This document shows positions 11,230 through 23,580 of a stretch of 64,000 nt of DNA, piece by piece. Source of the DNA: Chamaecyparis obtusa (taxonomy: Eukaryota; Streptophyta; Pinopsida; Cupressales; Cupressaceae). The notes beneath the pieces are model-generated. The model had not been told where the DNA came from and ran no database searches. It saw only the letters and a list, made by a program, of their open reading frames with translations. The translations under genes were made by a program, and so were the position numbers. Each line of letters starts with the position of its first letter. Position 1 is the first letter of the stretch. Where the stretch lies: positions 310,001-374,000 of the forward strand of contig BSBK01001302.1 of assembly GCA_027943335.1 (NCBI GenBank), in the 5' to 3' direction.

Positions 11230-13246
11230 TTACTTAAGAGAAGGTTGGGGCATAACCCCAAGCATACCTCTCAAATACTCAAATGTATCCTTTAGTAAAG
11301 GCTTAGTAAATATGTTTTCTATCTATTCTTTTGTGCTAATGTACTCCAATCTGACTTCTTTGTCTGCAACTCTCTCTCTTACAACATGATACTTGATCTC
11401 TATATGCTTTGTCTTTGAATGTAAAAATGGATTCTTTGACATACTGACTGTACTTGTATTGTCACAATGTATGACAATAGGCTCATCAAACTTTATTCCA
11501 ATGTCCTTTAACATCTGCCTTATCCAAATTATCTGATTACAATTATTTACTACTGTAACATATTCTACTTCTGCTAAGCTTTGTGAAATACAATTCTTCT
11601 TTTTACTTAACCAAGAAACTAATCTTCCTCCAAGAAAAAAGGCTCCACCACTGGTTCTTTTCAGCCTCCCCAATCTACATCAGTATATGCACATAATGTG
11701 AAATCATCATAATTATCATACCACAGTCCATAATCCATTATTCCTTTCAGATATCTCAGTATCCTCTTTACTACTGCATAATGTGACTCTTTAGGTTCTG
11801 CTTGAAATCTTGCTACAATCCCAACTGAATGTGCTATATTTGGTCTTGTATGTGTCAAGTACTGCAATACTCCAATCATAGATCTATACTTCTTCTATTC
11901 AACTTCTGGTGTCTCATCTTTGCTAGATAATTTAAGTCCTGTAATCATAGGTGTTCCAACTGGTTTGCAATCTTCCATACCAAATCTTTTCAACAAGTCA
12001 CTCAGATATTTAGTCTAACTGATAAATATACCATCTCTGCTTTTTGTTATCTGTAATCCCAAAAAGTATTTCATTTCTCCAATCATACTCATTTCAAATT
12101 CTATTTTCATTTCTTTTGCAAATCTATCACTAGCTTCATCTTCTCCTCCAAAGATAATATCATCAACAAAAATAACTATAACCAACAATCCATACTCAAT
12201 TTATTTTATGTATAAATTACTATTTGTTGTTCATTTTGTAAATCCCAATTTCAGTAGATACTTATCCAATCTTGCATACCAAGTTCTAGGTGCTTGCTTT
12301 AATCCATACAATGATTTCTTGAGTTTACATACCATGTCTCCTTCTTGAGTCAAAGGAAAACCTTCAGGCTACTCAATATAGACTCCTTCTTCCAACTCAC
12401 CATTCAAAAATGCTGACTTAACATCCATCTGATATACTTTGAATTTCTTAAATGCTGCATAAACTAGAAATATTCTTATTGCTTCAAGTCTTGTGACAGG
12501 AGTCAAAGTTTCCTCATAGTCAATTTCTTCTTGCTGTGAATATCCTTTACATATCAATCTTGCTTTGTTCCTGATTACCTCTCCTTGCTCATTCATCTTA
12601 TTTTTGAATACCCATTTAGTTCCAATCATATTCTTATCTTTAGGTTTGGGGACCAATTCTCATGTTTTATTTCTTTCAATCTGATCTAATTCTTCTCTCA
12701 TAGCTTTAATCCAATGTTGATCTTCATAGGCTTCATTAGTAGACTTAGGTTCAATTTGGGAAATCAAACATAAGTGTACCTTATTCCAAGTAAGAACTCC
12801 TCTATCCAAGCTTCCAATAATTTGCTCAACAGGATGATGCCTTGATGTGTACCTATTAGGTGTCATAGTTTCTCCTATTGTAGTTTCTCCTCTTGTCCCA
12901 CTTGTAGATCCTTCTTTTGCTCTGATCCACACTTTCTTCAATATTGCTTTCATTTACCAATTCACTGTTAGTCTCAAAGAATTGTTTAGTAGATTCAATG
13001 TTAGGCTGAGGGTTAGTACCTTCATTAGATTCATAATCAAGCATTCTTTCCTGAATTTTAAATTTCTCATCAACTCTAACATTTGCACTTTCAACAATAG
13101 TCTTAGTTCTCTTGTTATAACATTTGTAAGCTTTACTTTTCAAAGAGTATCCAAGAAAGATTCCTTCATCACTTCTAGGATCAAACTTTCCTATATCATC
13201 TTTTCTCTTAATATAACATTTCCTTCCAAAAATTCTAAAATACTTA
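11230..13246 (-). pseudogene. Element C pol: integrase C-terminus, Copia reverse transcriptase and RNase H, decayed
   Basis: This is the downstream part of C's Copia pol, continuing the integrase from 54983-56070. In element order it shows KYFRIFGRKCYIKR and FDPRSDEGIFLGYS (integrase end), a spacer, then the RVT_2 reverse transcriptase: [39 protein letters not shown], and the catalytic FVDDI near 12160. RNase H follows with CAYTDVDWGG and HIEIKYHVVRE, ending near NIFTKPL. Several TAG and TGA codons interrupt it, so it is inactive. The frame joins exactly across the 41.7-kb insertion of B: ...LWFGLTPLVK on one side and KYFRIFGRK on the other, with ACTTA duplicated. Confidence 0.92.
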
Positions 13247-14526
13247 TGTTAGAAATAGGAAATACTGAGAGGGGGGGGTGAATCAGTATTTCACAAACTT
13301 TTGCCCACTTATGGATGTTATTAATTAAGTTGCTGCATATGAAGATAATCAAACTAATTAACACAAATAACACAACACATAGAGAACTCATAACACATCT
13401 TTTATTCTCGAGGAAACCCTGGCCAAGGGAAAACCCGGGTGGGGATGGTACCCACAAATGATCACTAATCAAAAGTATCATGTTAGGGATGTTGTGACCC
13501 TTTTAGGAGTCAATTACAAACATATAGCTGATATGTCCCTATTAAAGGACTTTAGGCCCTGTTAAAAGCCTTAACCCTGTTAAAGGTTACAAGTAAAAAA
13601 TTTGATTACTAGATGATCCCACTGCCCAAACAGGTAGTATAAACTTGTTCACTGATTACTAAAGTATGAAAATACAACTCCGCATACATAGCCTTTACCG
13701 CTATCACAAATTACATCAATTTTCAAGTTCGCATACAAGTTTTTTACATAAGTTACCCAAAGGTACATCATATTTTACAATTCACTATCTTTATACATGA
13801 TACAAACATATAATCATTCTTTTCAGCTTACACATCATAATCATATCATATGTCATCCTTTAATATCACAAAAATATCATAAAGCAACTTTCTAAACTCT
13901 TATCCAAAAAACTATCTTGTTTTTTGCTCTCTCAGCTTGAAACTGTCATCGGTAAACTTTGAATATCTTTGTCTGTACACAAAAAAACTTTATGTGCTCT
14001 GAGATGGTGTATCCTCATACTCTCTAGATGCTTCATCTAACTCTGCAAACAAAAATATCAATCCAGCTAAAAGATATAGCCATTTTACCAAAACTGCTAC
14101 TCAAGAACTCTGTCTGAATCACTGTCTTCACTAAAATGCGTATAACTTATTTTTGTGCTATTAACCAAGGGTTAATAAAATACTCAAGATCATACTATTA
14201 ACTCTGCAAACAAAAATATTATCAGAATAAACGACGCAAACAAAATCTCTATCAGGTGCTCTGTCTAGCTTTTTGATGCTGAACTTCACAAAAACTTCTT
14301 GCACTCTCAATCTAAAGCTAATCATGACTTGCGCTCTTAACTGTAAATATATAATAACATCTTCTATGCTCTGCTAACTCTGCAAATGCCAATCTGTAAT
14401 AAATCATGAATACCAACCAAAACGGTCTCTGTTTCACTACTAAATATACTGCAAACATATGATAACTGCAAACATATGTTGCCATAATGACAACATCTAT
14501 GATGCACATTAGCTAAATTTCCAACA
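13247..14526 (-). mobile_element. 3' LTR of element B (non-autonomous Copia-like)
   Basis: This 1,280-bp LTR runs from TGTTAGAAATAGGAAATAC to TAAATTTCCAACA. It matches the split 5' LTR (20045-21295 plus 54937-54982) and, in reverse complement, the LTR of A. Element B spans 13247-54982 with perfect ACTTA duplications at 13242-13246 and 54983-54987. Without its insertions B is about 8.1 kb. Confidence 0.93.
13259..13292 (-). other. Conserved LTR-end stem-loop (U5 side) in element B
   Basis: GAAATACTGA (13259-13268) pairs perfectly with TCAGTATTTC (13283-13292) around a G-rich loop, which is C-rich on the element strand. It lies within 50 bases of the LTR end that faces the primer-binding site. 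The same fold with different stem sequence occurs in C, D, E and H. Confidence 0.65.
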
Positions 14527-15066
14527 ATCTCCCCCTTTGTCATTGATGGCAACATATGGGAAAATTGGCTAAGTGTGCATCCAAAACTTTAAAAAAACTT
14601 TAACAATAACAAAAATAACTGTGAAAATTGTATTTATTGAATAAAAGTGTATGTACATCATATTATACTCCATAGCTCAATAAAAACTACATATCATACT
14701 CCATAGCTCCCCCTATGAGTATCCTTCCTCAAAAATTATATACATAGACAATTTTCTGTATCTCTCCCCCTTTGCAACTAACTACAAATATACATATCAT
14801 AACAAAAATAACTGTGAAAATTGTATTTATTGAATAAAAGTGTATGTACATCATATTATACTCCATAGCTCAATAAAAACTACATATCATACTCCATAGC
14901 TCCCCCTATGAGTATCCTTCCTCAAAAATTATATACATAGACAATTTTCTGTATCTCTCCCCCTTTGCAACTAACTACAAATATACATAGACAATTTTCT
15001 AATATCTCTCCCCCTTTGACATCAATGACAAAGATGTCAAAACTTATTGCCTCAAAAAGTTTTACC
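14527..15066 (-). repeat. Element B 3' untranslated region: 193-bp tandem duplication with repeated polypurine tracts
   Basis: Two almost identical 193-bp units lie at 14608-14800 and 14801-14989, each starting AACAAAAATAACTGTG. Each carries two polypurine tracts in the element sense (plus strand GCTCCCCCTATGAG and TCTCTCCCCCTTTGC). Further tracts lie at 14527-14541, next to the LTR, and near 15003-15020. Element A has one copy of this unit, so the duplication arose in B's lineage or is a local rearrangement. Confidence 0.8.
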
Positions 15067-18000
15067 TTATTGCAAAGCTGATAAACTTGTAATACAATCC
15101 GCATACTCTGATTTCCAAGCTTCAAAATCTGTCTCCGAAGGCTTCTCCACTGAATCTGCCACACTAAGTAGAGTACTTAGTCCATAGGTTTCTATTTGAC
15201 ATGCTTGGAGGGAGTCAAAATCGAACTTTTCATATGATGTCTTGGCCTTAAGACATTCTTCAAGCTGTTCTTCAATGATAGATAATGTTGTAGATACATG
15301 TTCTGTCAAAATGCTAATCCTGTTCATCTTTAGCTCTCTTTCTTCATACAAAATTTTGAGTTCAGTCTTTTTCTGCCTAATTGTCCTCTCTACTGAACTT
15401 ATCTTTGTATTAGGACCTGCCAAAATATTTGTTTCTGATACAATTTCTTCTTCTTTCTCATTTATTTTCTTGTCTTTAGTCATTGTGACTGACTTCACAC
15501 ATTCTATATACAAACTTTTCCCAATCTCATAAATCTTCCTTAAGTTCTTTATACTAACATCCAGGTTAACAATGTCATTTCTAATGTTTGCACTGATGTT
15601 CTGAAGAACTTCTGCCTCATACTTTGCTTGTGCTTTGACTTTTTCTATGTCTTTCAAGTTTGTAAATTCTGAATCAAAAGCACTCATTACTTTACTTGCT
15701 TTTTCATTTGGGTCTGACTCAATTATTTGTGTACTAATCACACTTTGTAGTCTCCTTGTCAGTTCTAAAAGTTTTCCTTCTAAATTCTTTACCTTCTTGT
15801 TCTTCCCAATGATCTTGTTCAAAGATGATAACAAGTTCAATTGATCATCATCATCCACATCTTTCCCAAACTCATCAAAAATTGAAGTTACCTGCCTCTT
15901 TGATATGACAGTATCACTATCCTTGGTAGTAGTTATTACAGGTACACTAGGGGTAGTGACCTCACTCAAGACTTCTTTTTCCTTATCTTTCTCTATCTGC
16001 TTTGTTATCTCTTGTTGTGGTGCTACTTGCTCTATTGCTGTTGTCATTGTCAATTGTTGTGGTGCTGCTTGCTCTATTGCTGCTGTCACTATCACTTGTT
16101 TTGCTTGTTCTGCCACAGACACTTTCTCTTCAAATCCCAAATTGTCAACAATGTTCCCAATCTGACTGAACACTGCATCATCTGTCTCTAGTGTCACTGT
16201 TACTCCTACATCCATTGACTCTTTACCAATGTCAATTTGTGAAGAAGATGGAACTTCTTCAACATGTGCTTGAACTTTCTTTGTAGGAGCAGAATCCTTC
16301 TCAGTTTCACTGACTATATGCTTGCCTTCCACAATGTCTGCCAACACTTGAATAACTACAAGTTCTGTCTCTTTCTTCACATCTTCATATTTACCTCCCA
16401 TAATCATAATTGTTCTTCTCTTTGTTCTCAAAAGGGTTCCAAGAGGTACAAGTAGCCTCTTTAGGTGATCATCATCTGTAGTTGTGCAAAAACTTCACAG
16501 AGTGTTCTCTCTCATTTGTTTTTCTTCTTCATGAGCTCTTTGAATTCTTTTCATCATTCTCTCATATAACTCATTAGGAATCTTCCCTTTGATTGAGTCA
16601 AATTTTTTATCTGTTTTAATCAAATGAGCCACAATAGAATTTTCTATATTCAACATGTCTGAATAGTTGTACAAATCATAAAATCTATTAACTTTGGTAA
16701 AGTCACCAAGTGTGTAGATGTCTTCATTAACTCTTTCTATCTTGGGCTTCCAAGTTTTCTTCTTCTTCTCTGGTTCATCATCTTTTACTTCAATAGGTTT
16801 CACTCTAGGCACAGGTGGTACAATTATTTTATGCCTCTTTCTAGGTCCGGTTGCATAAACCTTTACTCTCTTCTTGGTTGCAGGAGCTGATTGTTGTTTT
16901 GCTACAACAGGTTGTTGTTTCTCTGCTATATCAAGTTGTTCAACTTTAACTTTGATAGGTAAAGGGGCTGGAACTGAGCTTTCCTCAAGTGGAACAACCA
17001 AAGTCTCACTGAGTTTGATGGCCTCTGCAGTCCTTCTGACTACTTGATACTCTTCTGAGATTATGCCACTTTCTTTCAAAATTTTCTTCATGGTTGCTTC
17101 TACTCTCCTCTTAGATTGTTTCTCCTCCTTTGTGCTCACTACAAGTTTGTACACCTCTTCACAAGTGCCAAATCTCTTAGAATGTGCATCAAGCTTGCAT
17201 TTTAATAGTCTCCCAACATAACCTTCAACTTCAATCTTAGAAAATTCATAGCCAAGAGGGTCTATGAATTCAACTCTAGGTTCCACTACTTCAATGTATG
17301 TAAAGTTAGTGTCAACCATGAAACATATATCTTCTTTGTGTTTCTCCACTAAGGATTGAGGAATCCTTGTTTTGTTCTTGCATTCCCTTTGAAAAGTTTT
17401 CAGAATAAGCTTTACACTTTCATTCACTTTCTTAATCAATCTATTCTGATAGACAATGTTAATCCTATTCATTATGAAGTCTCCATCATTCCAATCAGTG
17501 GTAAAAGAAAATCTTTTGTAAATGTGAAAGAATATGTACGTTATCAAAGATGAAAATCTAAATTGAGAATATTTTTCCTTCTTGATCTTTTCAAGGTTCT
17601 CAAATAACTGAATTCTCAAGATTTCACAAAGGTCAATCTTCTTCTTTTCAACACACATGAGATATGCAGCATGCACCATTCCAGCTGCCATGTCATCCTC
17701 TCTAGAACTAGCACAAAATTAAGTGGTTAAAATCTTACATAGATATCTCATATCATCTTGTCTGATCTTGCTGATAACAATACCTCTACCATTATATGAA
17801 GATCCTGTGTTTGCTAGGACTAAGTTCTTGATATTCTTCTCATGTAGGGGCATCTCACCAACTTTGGATAAACCAGTCACATCATGAATCAAATCAGCAG
17901 TAATGTCAATGACTCTGTCTTCCATCCAAAACTTTCCATCATGTATTCTACTAAGGATGATCTTAGTGCATTCTTCATCACAAAATTCATGTCTCAGAGA

Positions 18001-18273
18001 GTAGTTGATGATCTCATTATTTTCAATATGCTCATAACCAGGTTTAATAGACATGTCTTCATTGTATACTAACTTGTATTCATCATTCAGATCATGTTCT
18101 TTCAAATTTTCAACTTTACATCCCAAATAACCTTTAACATTTTCTAAATGTAAAACTCTATCTGGTACAACTGATAATGCTAGGTTTTCATCAATATCCT
18201 CAGGTTTTACTGGTTCTCTCTTTAACTTAGGTCTACTCTTATCCTTAACATGGTGAATCATGCTTGCATCCAT
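15067..18273 (-). pseudogene. Element B second ORF, about 1,068 codons, unknown product
   Basis: This is a single frame of 1,069 codons including the terminal stop, starting MDASMIHHVKDK and ending SLSALQ. Only two in-frame stops break it, a TAA after KILTT near 17719 and a TGA near 16495 where copy A keeps AGA (Arg), so the ORF was recently near-intact. The N-terminal 350 residues look globular (for example FWMEDRVIDITADLIHDVTG, SSYNGRGIVISKIR, ASSREDDMAAGMVHAAYLM). A lysine/proline-rich basic stretch follows (KKRVKVYATGPRKRHK, PEKKKKTWKPK). Then come a helical block, a Gln/Ala/Glu-rich low-complexity stretch and a long C-terminal coiled coil. There are no catalytic motifs of PR, IN, RT or RNase H. 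I cannot name the family. Its place between gag and the 3' polypurine tracts is where pol or an env-like ORF would be. Confidence 0.8.
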
Positions 18274-18710
18274 CTTATCTAACTAATAATCTTTTCAAAA
18301 TTACTTTCTTGGCAAGATAAATACCTCAAATTCGCAAACTAGGGTTCAGAACTGCAAATCTCTGATGTCTTGACTACAAATCACCTTAAAACTTCTTTTC
18401 GCACCTTCAAATCACTTTCAATCACTTTGTGACCAAAAATAATCCAATTTCAACATTATAAAACTTAGCATTTAATCAATCTTACATCGCATCTAACCAT
18501 TTTGCCGCTAAAATTCCAAAAAGCTAATTTTCTGAACCTGAAATAGTAAATCTTCTTGCGACCTTGCAAAATATCATAAAAATTTTTGCACTCTTAATTG
18601 GAGCCTTAGTACACCATAAAAAATCTACATCTAAGACTGCAAAACTTAATTCATTCAAAATTTAAATCTACACTAATTTTAAGTTCCTAAAGTACTGAAA
18701 ATAATAGAGT

Positions 18711-19997
18711 TTAGGTGCTTAAAGGAAAGTTAGGTAAAGATTCAATCTTACCATCACATACATTACCTTTCTTGCTATCTTTTATACTAAATAGACTTGC
18801 TTGATCTTTAGCTTCAATAAATTTCACTTCATGTTCATTGCTACAACATCTTTTTACTATATTTTCTACATTTTTGCTTCTTCTTTCAAGGTTTCTAGGA
18901 TTAGGGTTTTGATTATACCTTCCAGTATTCATTCTACAAAATCTTGTTGTATGTCCAATCTTATTGCATATCTGACAAATCATTCCATTTGGTACAAATC
19001 TAGATCCTTGATGATTCAGTTGAGTTCTGCAATTTCTAGCAATGTGTCCAACTTTGTTGCATTTATAAAAAATTATCACATTTCCTCTTTTCATGCCATC
19101 AGATGTTCTTTGATCTGCAATGTTAGTACTCCTAGACATTCTATTTTCAATAATCTTAGTATTCTTACATTCAATAGCTCTATGTCCAAATCCATGACAA
19201 TTATAACAGTATCCATTAAGAGGTGTAAATTGCTTACCAGTACAATCTTTCTTCATGTGTCCAATAGTATTACATGCAAAGCATCTACCTTTAAATTGCA
19301 TACCTTTTGATGATTCTTCTTGCTTCAAAGATTCTTCTTCTTGATTTGATGATTCTCCTTCTTCTTTAAGTGCAACTTCTTCTTGTTTAGATGGATCTTT
19401 CAACTTGTTTATGTCTGGTTCTGTCTTGTCAACTTCAGGAGTCACTGGGTCTGACTTTTTGCTTTCAGAGAATATATTGTATCCAAGACCAGTTTTGTCA
19501 TAATATGGTTTTCCATAATTTATCTGCTCATAGATCTTTTCACTATTTGAATACAACTTCTCAAGTTGCTGCTTTGACTAAGTTAATTCACCTTTCACTA
19601 TCTTATTGTACTTATCAAGTTCATCATATTCCATTTTGACTTTGTCATACTTAGAATTCATCTTTTCAAGTTTAGTCATCAGATCTTTATTTTCATTCTT
19701 CAAGATTTCGTTTTCAGATCTAAGATTCTCATTCTCATCTCTCATACTAAGCTTCAAGTTTACTATCTTTAATTCATGTCTAAGAATCACATTTTCTTTC
19801 TCTAAATCATCACAATCTTCAATAAGTATTTCAGATTTCAGATCTTTGATCTTACCTTTCAATTTGTTAATAAGACCTTTTGCATCTTCATATTTTCCTT
19901 TGTAAGAATTCCTTTCTTCAGTAAGTAGATCAATTTGTTCAAGAGCTTCTTCAAGCTTCTTCTGCAACTGATCCATATCCATAGAGATCTTACTCAA
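18711..19997 (-). pseudogene. Element B gag with coiled coil and four zinc knuckles, one nonsense
   Basis: This is one frame of 429 codons from MSKISMDMDQL to LPNFPLST, broken only by one stop near 19578. The first 140 residues form a coiled coil (EEALEQIDLLTEERNSYKGK and onward). An acidic linker (KQEEVALKEEGESSNQEEE) follows. Four knuckles come next: CFACNTIGHMKKDC, CYNCHGFGHRAIEC, FYKCNKVGHIARNC (first Cys changed to Phe) and CQICNKIGHTTRFC. Four knuckles is more than the one or two usual in plant Copia Gags. It probably forms the particle or RNA-binding protein for this pol-less element, which would depend on enzymes of an autonomous partner; that dependence is inference. Confidence 0.85.
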
Positions 19998-20025
19998 GTT
20001 GTTAAGCCTTTCTTCCTTCTGAGTA

Positions 20026-20044
20026 ACTGTGCTCTAATACCAAT
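20026..20044 (-). other. Primer-binding site of element B
   Basis: The plus-strand motif GTGCTCTAATACCAAT lies next to the LTR start and complements initiator-Met tRNA, with one G-to-A difference from the usual CTCTGATACCAAT seen in C and D. Confidence 0.8.
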
Positions 20045-21295
20045 TGTTAGAAATAGGAATTATTGAGAGGGAGGGGTGAATCAGTATTTCACAAACTTTT
20101 TCCCACTTATGGATATTAATTAAGTTGATGCATATGAAGATAATCAAACTAATTAACACAAATAACACAACACATAGAGAACTCATAACACGTCTTTTAT
20201 TCTTGAGGAAACCCTAGCCAAAGGAAAACCCTAGTGGGGATGGTACCCACAAATGATCACTAATCAAAAGTATCATGTTAGGGATGTTGTTACCCTATTA
20301 GCAGTCAATTACAAACATATAGCTGATCTGTCCCTGTTAAAGGACTTTAGGCCCTGTTAAAAGCCTTAACCTTGTTAAAGGTTACAAGTAAAAAATTTGA
20401 TTACTAGATGAGCCCACTGCCCAAATAGGTAGTATATAATTGTTCACTGATTAGTGAAGTATCAAAATACAACTCCACATACATAGCCTTTACCGCTATC
20501 ACAAATCACATCAATTTTCAAGTTCACATACAAGTTTTTTACATAAGTTACCCAAAGGTACATCATCTTTTACAATTCACTACCTTTATACATGATACAA
20601 ACATATAATCATTCTTTTCAGCTTACACATCATAATCATATCATATGTCATCCTTTAATATCACAAAAATATCATAAAGCAACTTTCTAAACTCTTATCC
20701 AAAAAACTGTCATGTTTTCTGCTCTGTCGGCCTGAAACTGTCATTGGTAAAATTTGAATATCTCCGTTCGTACAAAAAAAGAACTTTATGTGCTTTGAGA
20801 TGGTGTATCCTCATACTCTCTAGATGCTTCATCTAACTCCACAAACAAAAATTTTAATCCAGCTAAAAGATATAGCCATTTTACCAAAATTGCTACTCAG
20901 GAACTCTGTCTGAATCACTGTCTTCACTAAAATGCTTATGACTTATTTATATGATCATAAATCATTTTGCATTTTTAACCAAGGGTTAATAACATACTCA
21001 AGATCATACTATTAACTCTGCAAATAAAAATATTATCAGAATAAACATCGCAAACAAAATCTCTATCAGGTGCTCTGTTTGGCTTTCTGCTGCTGAACTT
21101 CACAAAAACTTCTTGCGCTCTCAATCTAAAGCTAATCATGACTTTCACTCTTAACTGAAAACATATAATAACATCTTTTATGCTCTACTAACTCCACAAA
21201 TGCCAATCTACAATAAATCATGAATACCAATCAAAACTATCTCTGTTTCACTGCTAAATATACTGCAAACATATGATAACTGCAAACATATGTTG
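20045..21295 (-). mobile_element. 5' LTR of element B, first part (split by Gypsy element I)
   Basis: It starts TGTTAGAAATAGGAATTATTG and follows the 3' LTR of B closely until ACATATGTTG, where the Gypsy element begins. The remaining 46 bases (CCATAATGACAACATC... to CCAACA) are at 54937-54982. The hairpin stem near its start has lost several pairs compared with the 3' LTR. Confidence 0.92.
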
Positions 21296-22153
21296 TGATG
21301 CAGGAGCATCCTGGGTGTAAGAGCAATCTTGCATCACCCAAAAATATTTCTAGTTTTGTTTTCAATAAGGGCTACCTTGTGCAAAGCTGCTATTTCTAGA
21401 AAGTTGCTATTTTTAGTAATTTTTCATTCATGCTCAGAATGTTCTATTTTCTTCCCTGGAGGTTCATTTTGGTCATATCAGCCTGCTAGTAAAGTTTCAT
21501 TAACAGATCAAGTCTAGCTTTGTAGATATTGAAGATTTTCAGTATTGGCAGCAGGATACAAAAACTTTGAGCTCAATTTTGAAGGGTTTAGAGGCCCTGG
21601 ATGAGTCTAAAAATTTGGGTGATGAGCGCTTGCGTGGGTCACACCTATAGAGCGCTTTGTAGCATTTTCAAAATGGGGTTATAATAGTCAATCGGGTCAA
21701 TGGGTGATGACTTATGGTCTCCGAAAGTTGGGTCACTTGAAATGGCAAAAAATGATTTTCCTTCAAAATTTTTGTTTGGGTTTCAAAAGTTATTTTGAGC
21801 CGACTTTGATGTAATAAATTATAAAATAAAATAGTTCTAAGTTTGGTCGGCCCTCTTTTGGCTAGAATTCTGGAACCTTTCTAGGCAGTGGAAAAAATCC
21901 CTATATAAGGAAGGTTGTAGTGTTGTCTTAGGGAGTTGGGGCAGTTTAGAGTAGATCTGGGTAATAATTTGAGGCTTGTCCTACAGAATATTGTAAGGGA
22001 AGATGCCCATGTGGCTTTGCATATTGTAATTCTAAAATTTGTAATTCTACATTTGTGGAGATAATAAGAAGCCCATTTTCTGTTCTTGCATATTGTTATT
22101 GTTTCTCTGTTTCTGTTATGTGTTTATGTTATTAAGGAGAGCACCCTTCATCA
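21296..22153 (+). mobile_element. 5' LTR of Gypsy chromovirus element I
   Basis: This 858-bp LTR runs from TGATGCAGGAGCATCC to CACCCTTCATCA, with 5-bp inverted ends TGATG/CATCA. Its partner is at 54120-54931. A TATATAA box at 21902-21909 is the likely promoter and is kept in the 3' LTR (54680-54687). The flanks are TGTTG (21291-21295) and AGTTG (54932-54936), a 5-bp duplication with one change. Confidence 0.93.
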
Positions 22154-22170
22154 AGTGGTATCAGAGCAAG
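22154..22170 (+). other. Primer-binding site of element I
   Basis: TGGTATCAGAGCAAG two bases after the LTR end complements the 3' end of initiator-Met tRNA. The following leader (22171-22394) contains a roughly 60-base repeat around GATTGTGAGGCAGTTTGCACC (two copies). Confidence 0.88.
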
Positions 22171-22394
22171 TTTTCCTGAGTGTGTAAATAGATCACCGAT
22201 TGTGAGGTAGTTTGCACCAGGACCATGGGTTAGAGTTTCTGTGTAAACAGATCACTGATTGTGAGGCAGTTTGCACCAGGACCATGATTAGGGTTTCAGC
22301 AAGTAGCACAAAAATGCTGCCATAAAGGGAACGAGGTGGAAGAGCTTGTGTTATCACACCTGAGGTTAGAGCACTTTAGAGACAAGTGTGAGCA

Positions 22395-23580
22395 TTGGAA
22401 GAAGAAATTCATAGAGGAATGAATCTTAATATCAGAAACGAAAGTGAGGATGAAGCCGAAGGAGAAGAAGATCAAGATCAGGAAGAAGAAGGTGAAATTC
22501 TGAATCGAGATGAAGAAAGGCCTTTTCGAGCCCTTTCCAAGATTAGAAAGAGACCTAAGATCGAGGTTCCTACATTTTCAAGGAATCTTAACCCAGAAGA
22601 ATTGATCGACTGGATCAACGAGTGCGAAAAATATTTTTAGTATGAAGATATTGAGGATCCTGATAGGGTCAAATTTGCGAAGGCCAAACTGAAAGGTCAT
22701 GCAAAGATCTGGTGACAAGAAATTTAGTTAGAGTGAAATCAAAGAGGGAAGGATAAAATCACAAGATGGGGTCGAATGGTGGACAAATTGAAGCAACAGT
22801 TCATTCTTGTTGATTATGAGATTGACCTACTGAAGAAAATGTAGAGTTTGAAGCAAGCAGGAAGATCTGTTCAGGAGTATACAAAGGAGTTCTATCAAAT
22901 CCTCATCAGGACAGGCCATGCAGAAGCTGACAAGGAGAAATTTTCCTATTACCTTAATGGGTTAAGGCCTAGCATTCAGGAAGAGTTGAGCCTGGTTCGA
23001 ATGAACAGTATTGAAGAGGCATATCAGTTTGCCCTAAAAGTAGAAGAAAAGTTGAACAAAAAATTTGAGAACAAATAGAGTGAAAGAGGTCATTGTAGAA
23101 GATCTGGCAGACGGTCATATGGAGGCCGTAATGAAGATCCAAAAAAGAAGGATGAAGCCAGTAGTAGTCAGAATCAAAGAGGAAACAATTCCAATCATTT
23201 CCAAGATCAGAATAATAGAGATCAGAGAGGAAGAGGAAGAGGACAAGTATCTGGAAGAGGAGGCTTCTGTGGAACATGTTTTCATTATGGAGAAGAAGGT
23301 CATAGGGCATTTGAATGTCCTCAGTGCCAAGGAAGAACAGATAGGAGAAATGAAGGCCAGGCTAGAGTCACACATGTCAATGAAGATGCCAGATCCTCAC
23401 ATTCTGAGGATGCAGAAAGAGGAGAAACATTGATTAACAGAAGAGTCCTGCTGAGTAGTGAGAATGAACTTGAACAAAGGAGGGGCCTATTTCACACTAG
23501 GTGCAAATATGAGGGTAAGTGTTGTGATGTAATTATTGATAGTGGTAGCACTGATAATCTAGTGTCAGAAGAGATGGTGA
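22395..23580 (+). pseudogene. Element I gag and start of protease, decayed
   Basis: This is the Gypsy Gag. It has an acidic N-terminus, then RKRPKIEVPTFSRNLNPEEL and IDWINECEKYF (retrotrans_gag domain), YTKEFYQILIRTG, and a basic Arg/Gly linker. A single zinc knuckle, CFHYGEEGHRAFEC, has its second Cys replaced by Tyr. The protease start follows with CDVIIDSGSTDNLVSEEMV, where the D-S-G active site is intact (about 23538-23546). TAG and TGA codons and frame changes break the gag. The reading frame stops at 23580 because a CACTA transposon is inserted. It resumes at 50828 or 50831, depending on which duplication copy is counted, as MKLNLKRQKHPQPY, restoring a continuous protease. Confidence 0.9.

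Noticed and set aside
12847..13281. Plus-strand 144-codon frame
   Set aside because: It is the antisense of the Copia integrase-RT linker of C and crosses the LTR boundary of B at 13247.
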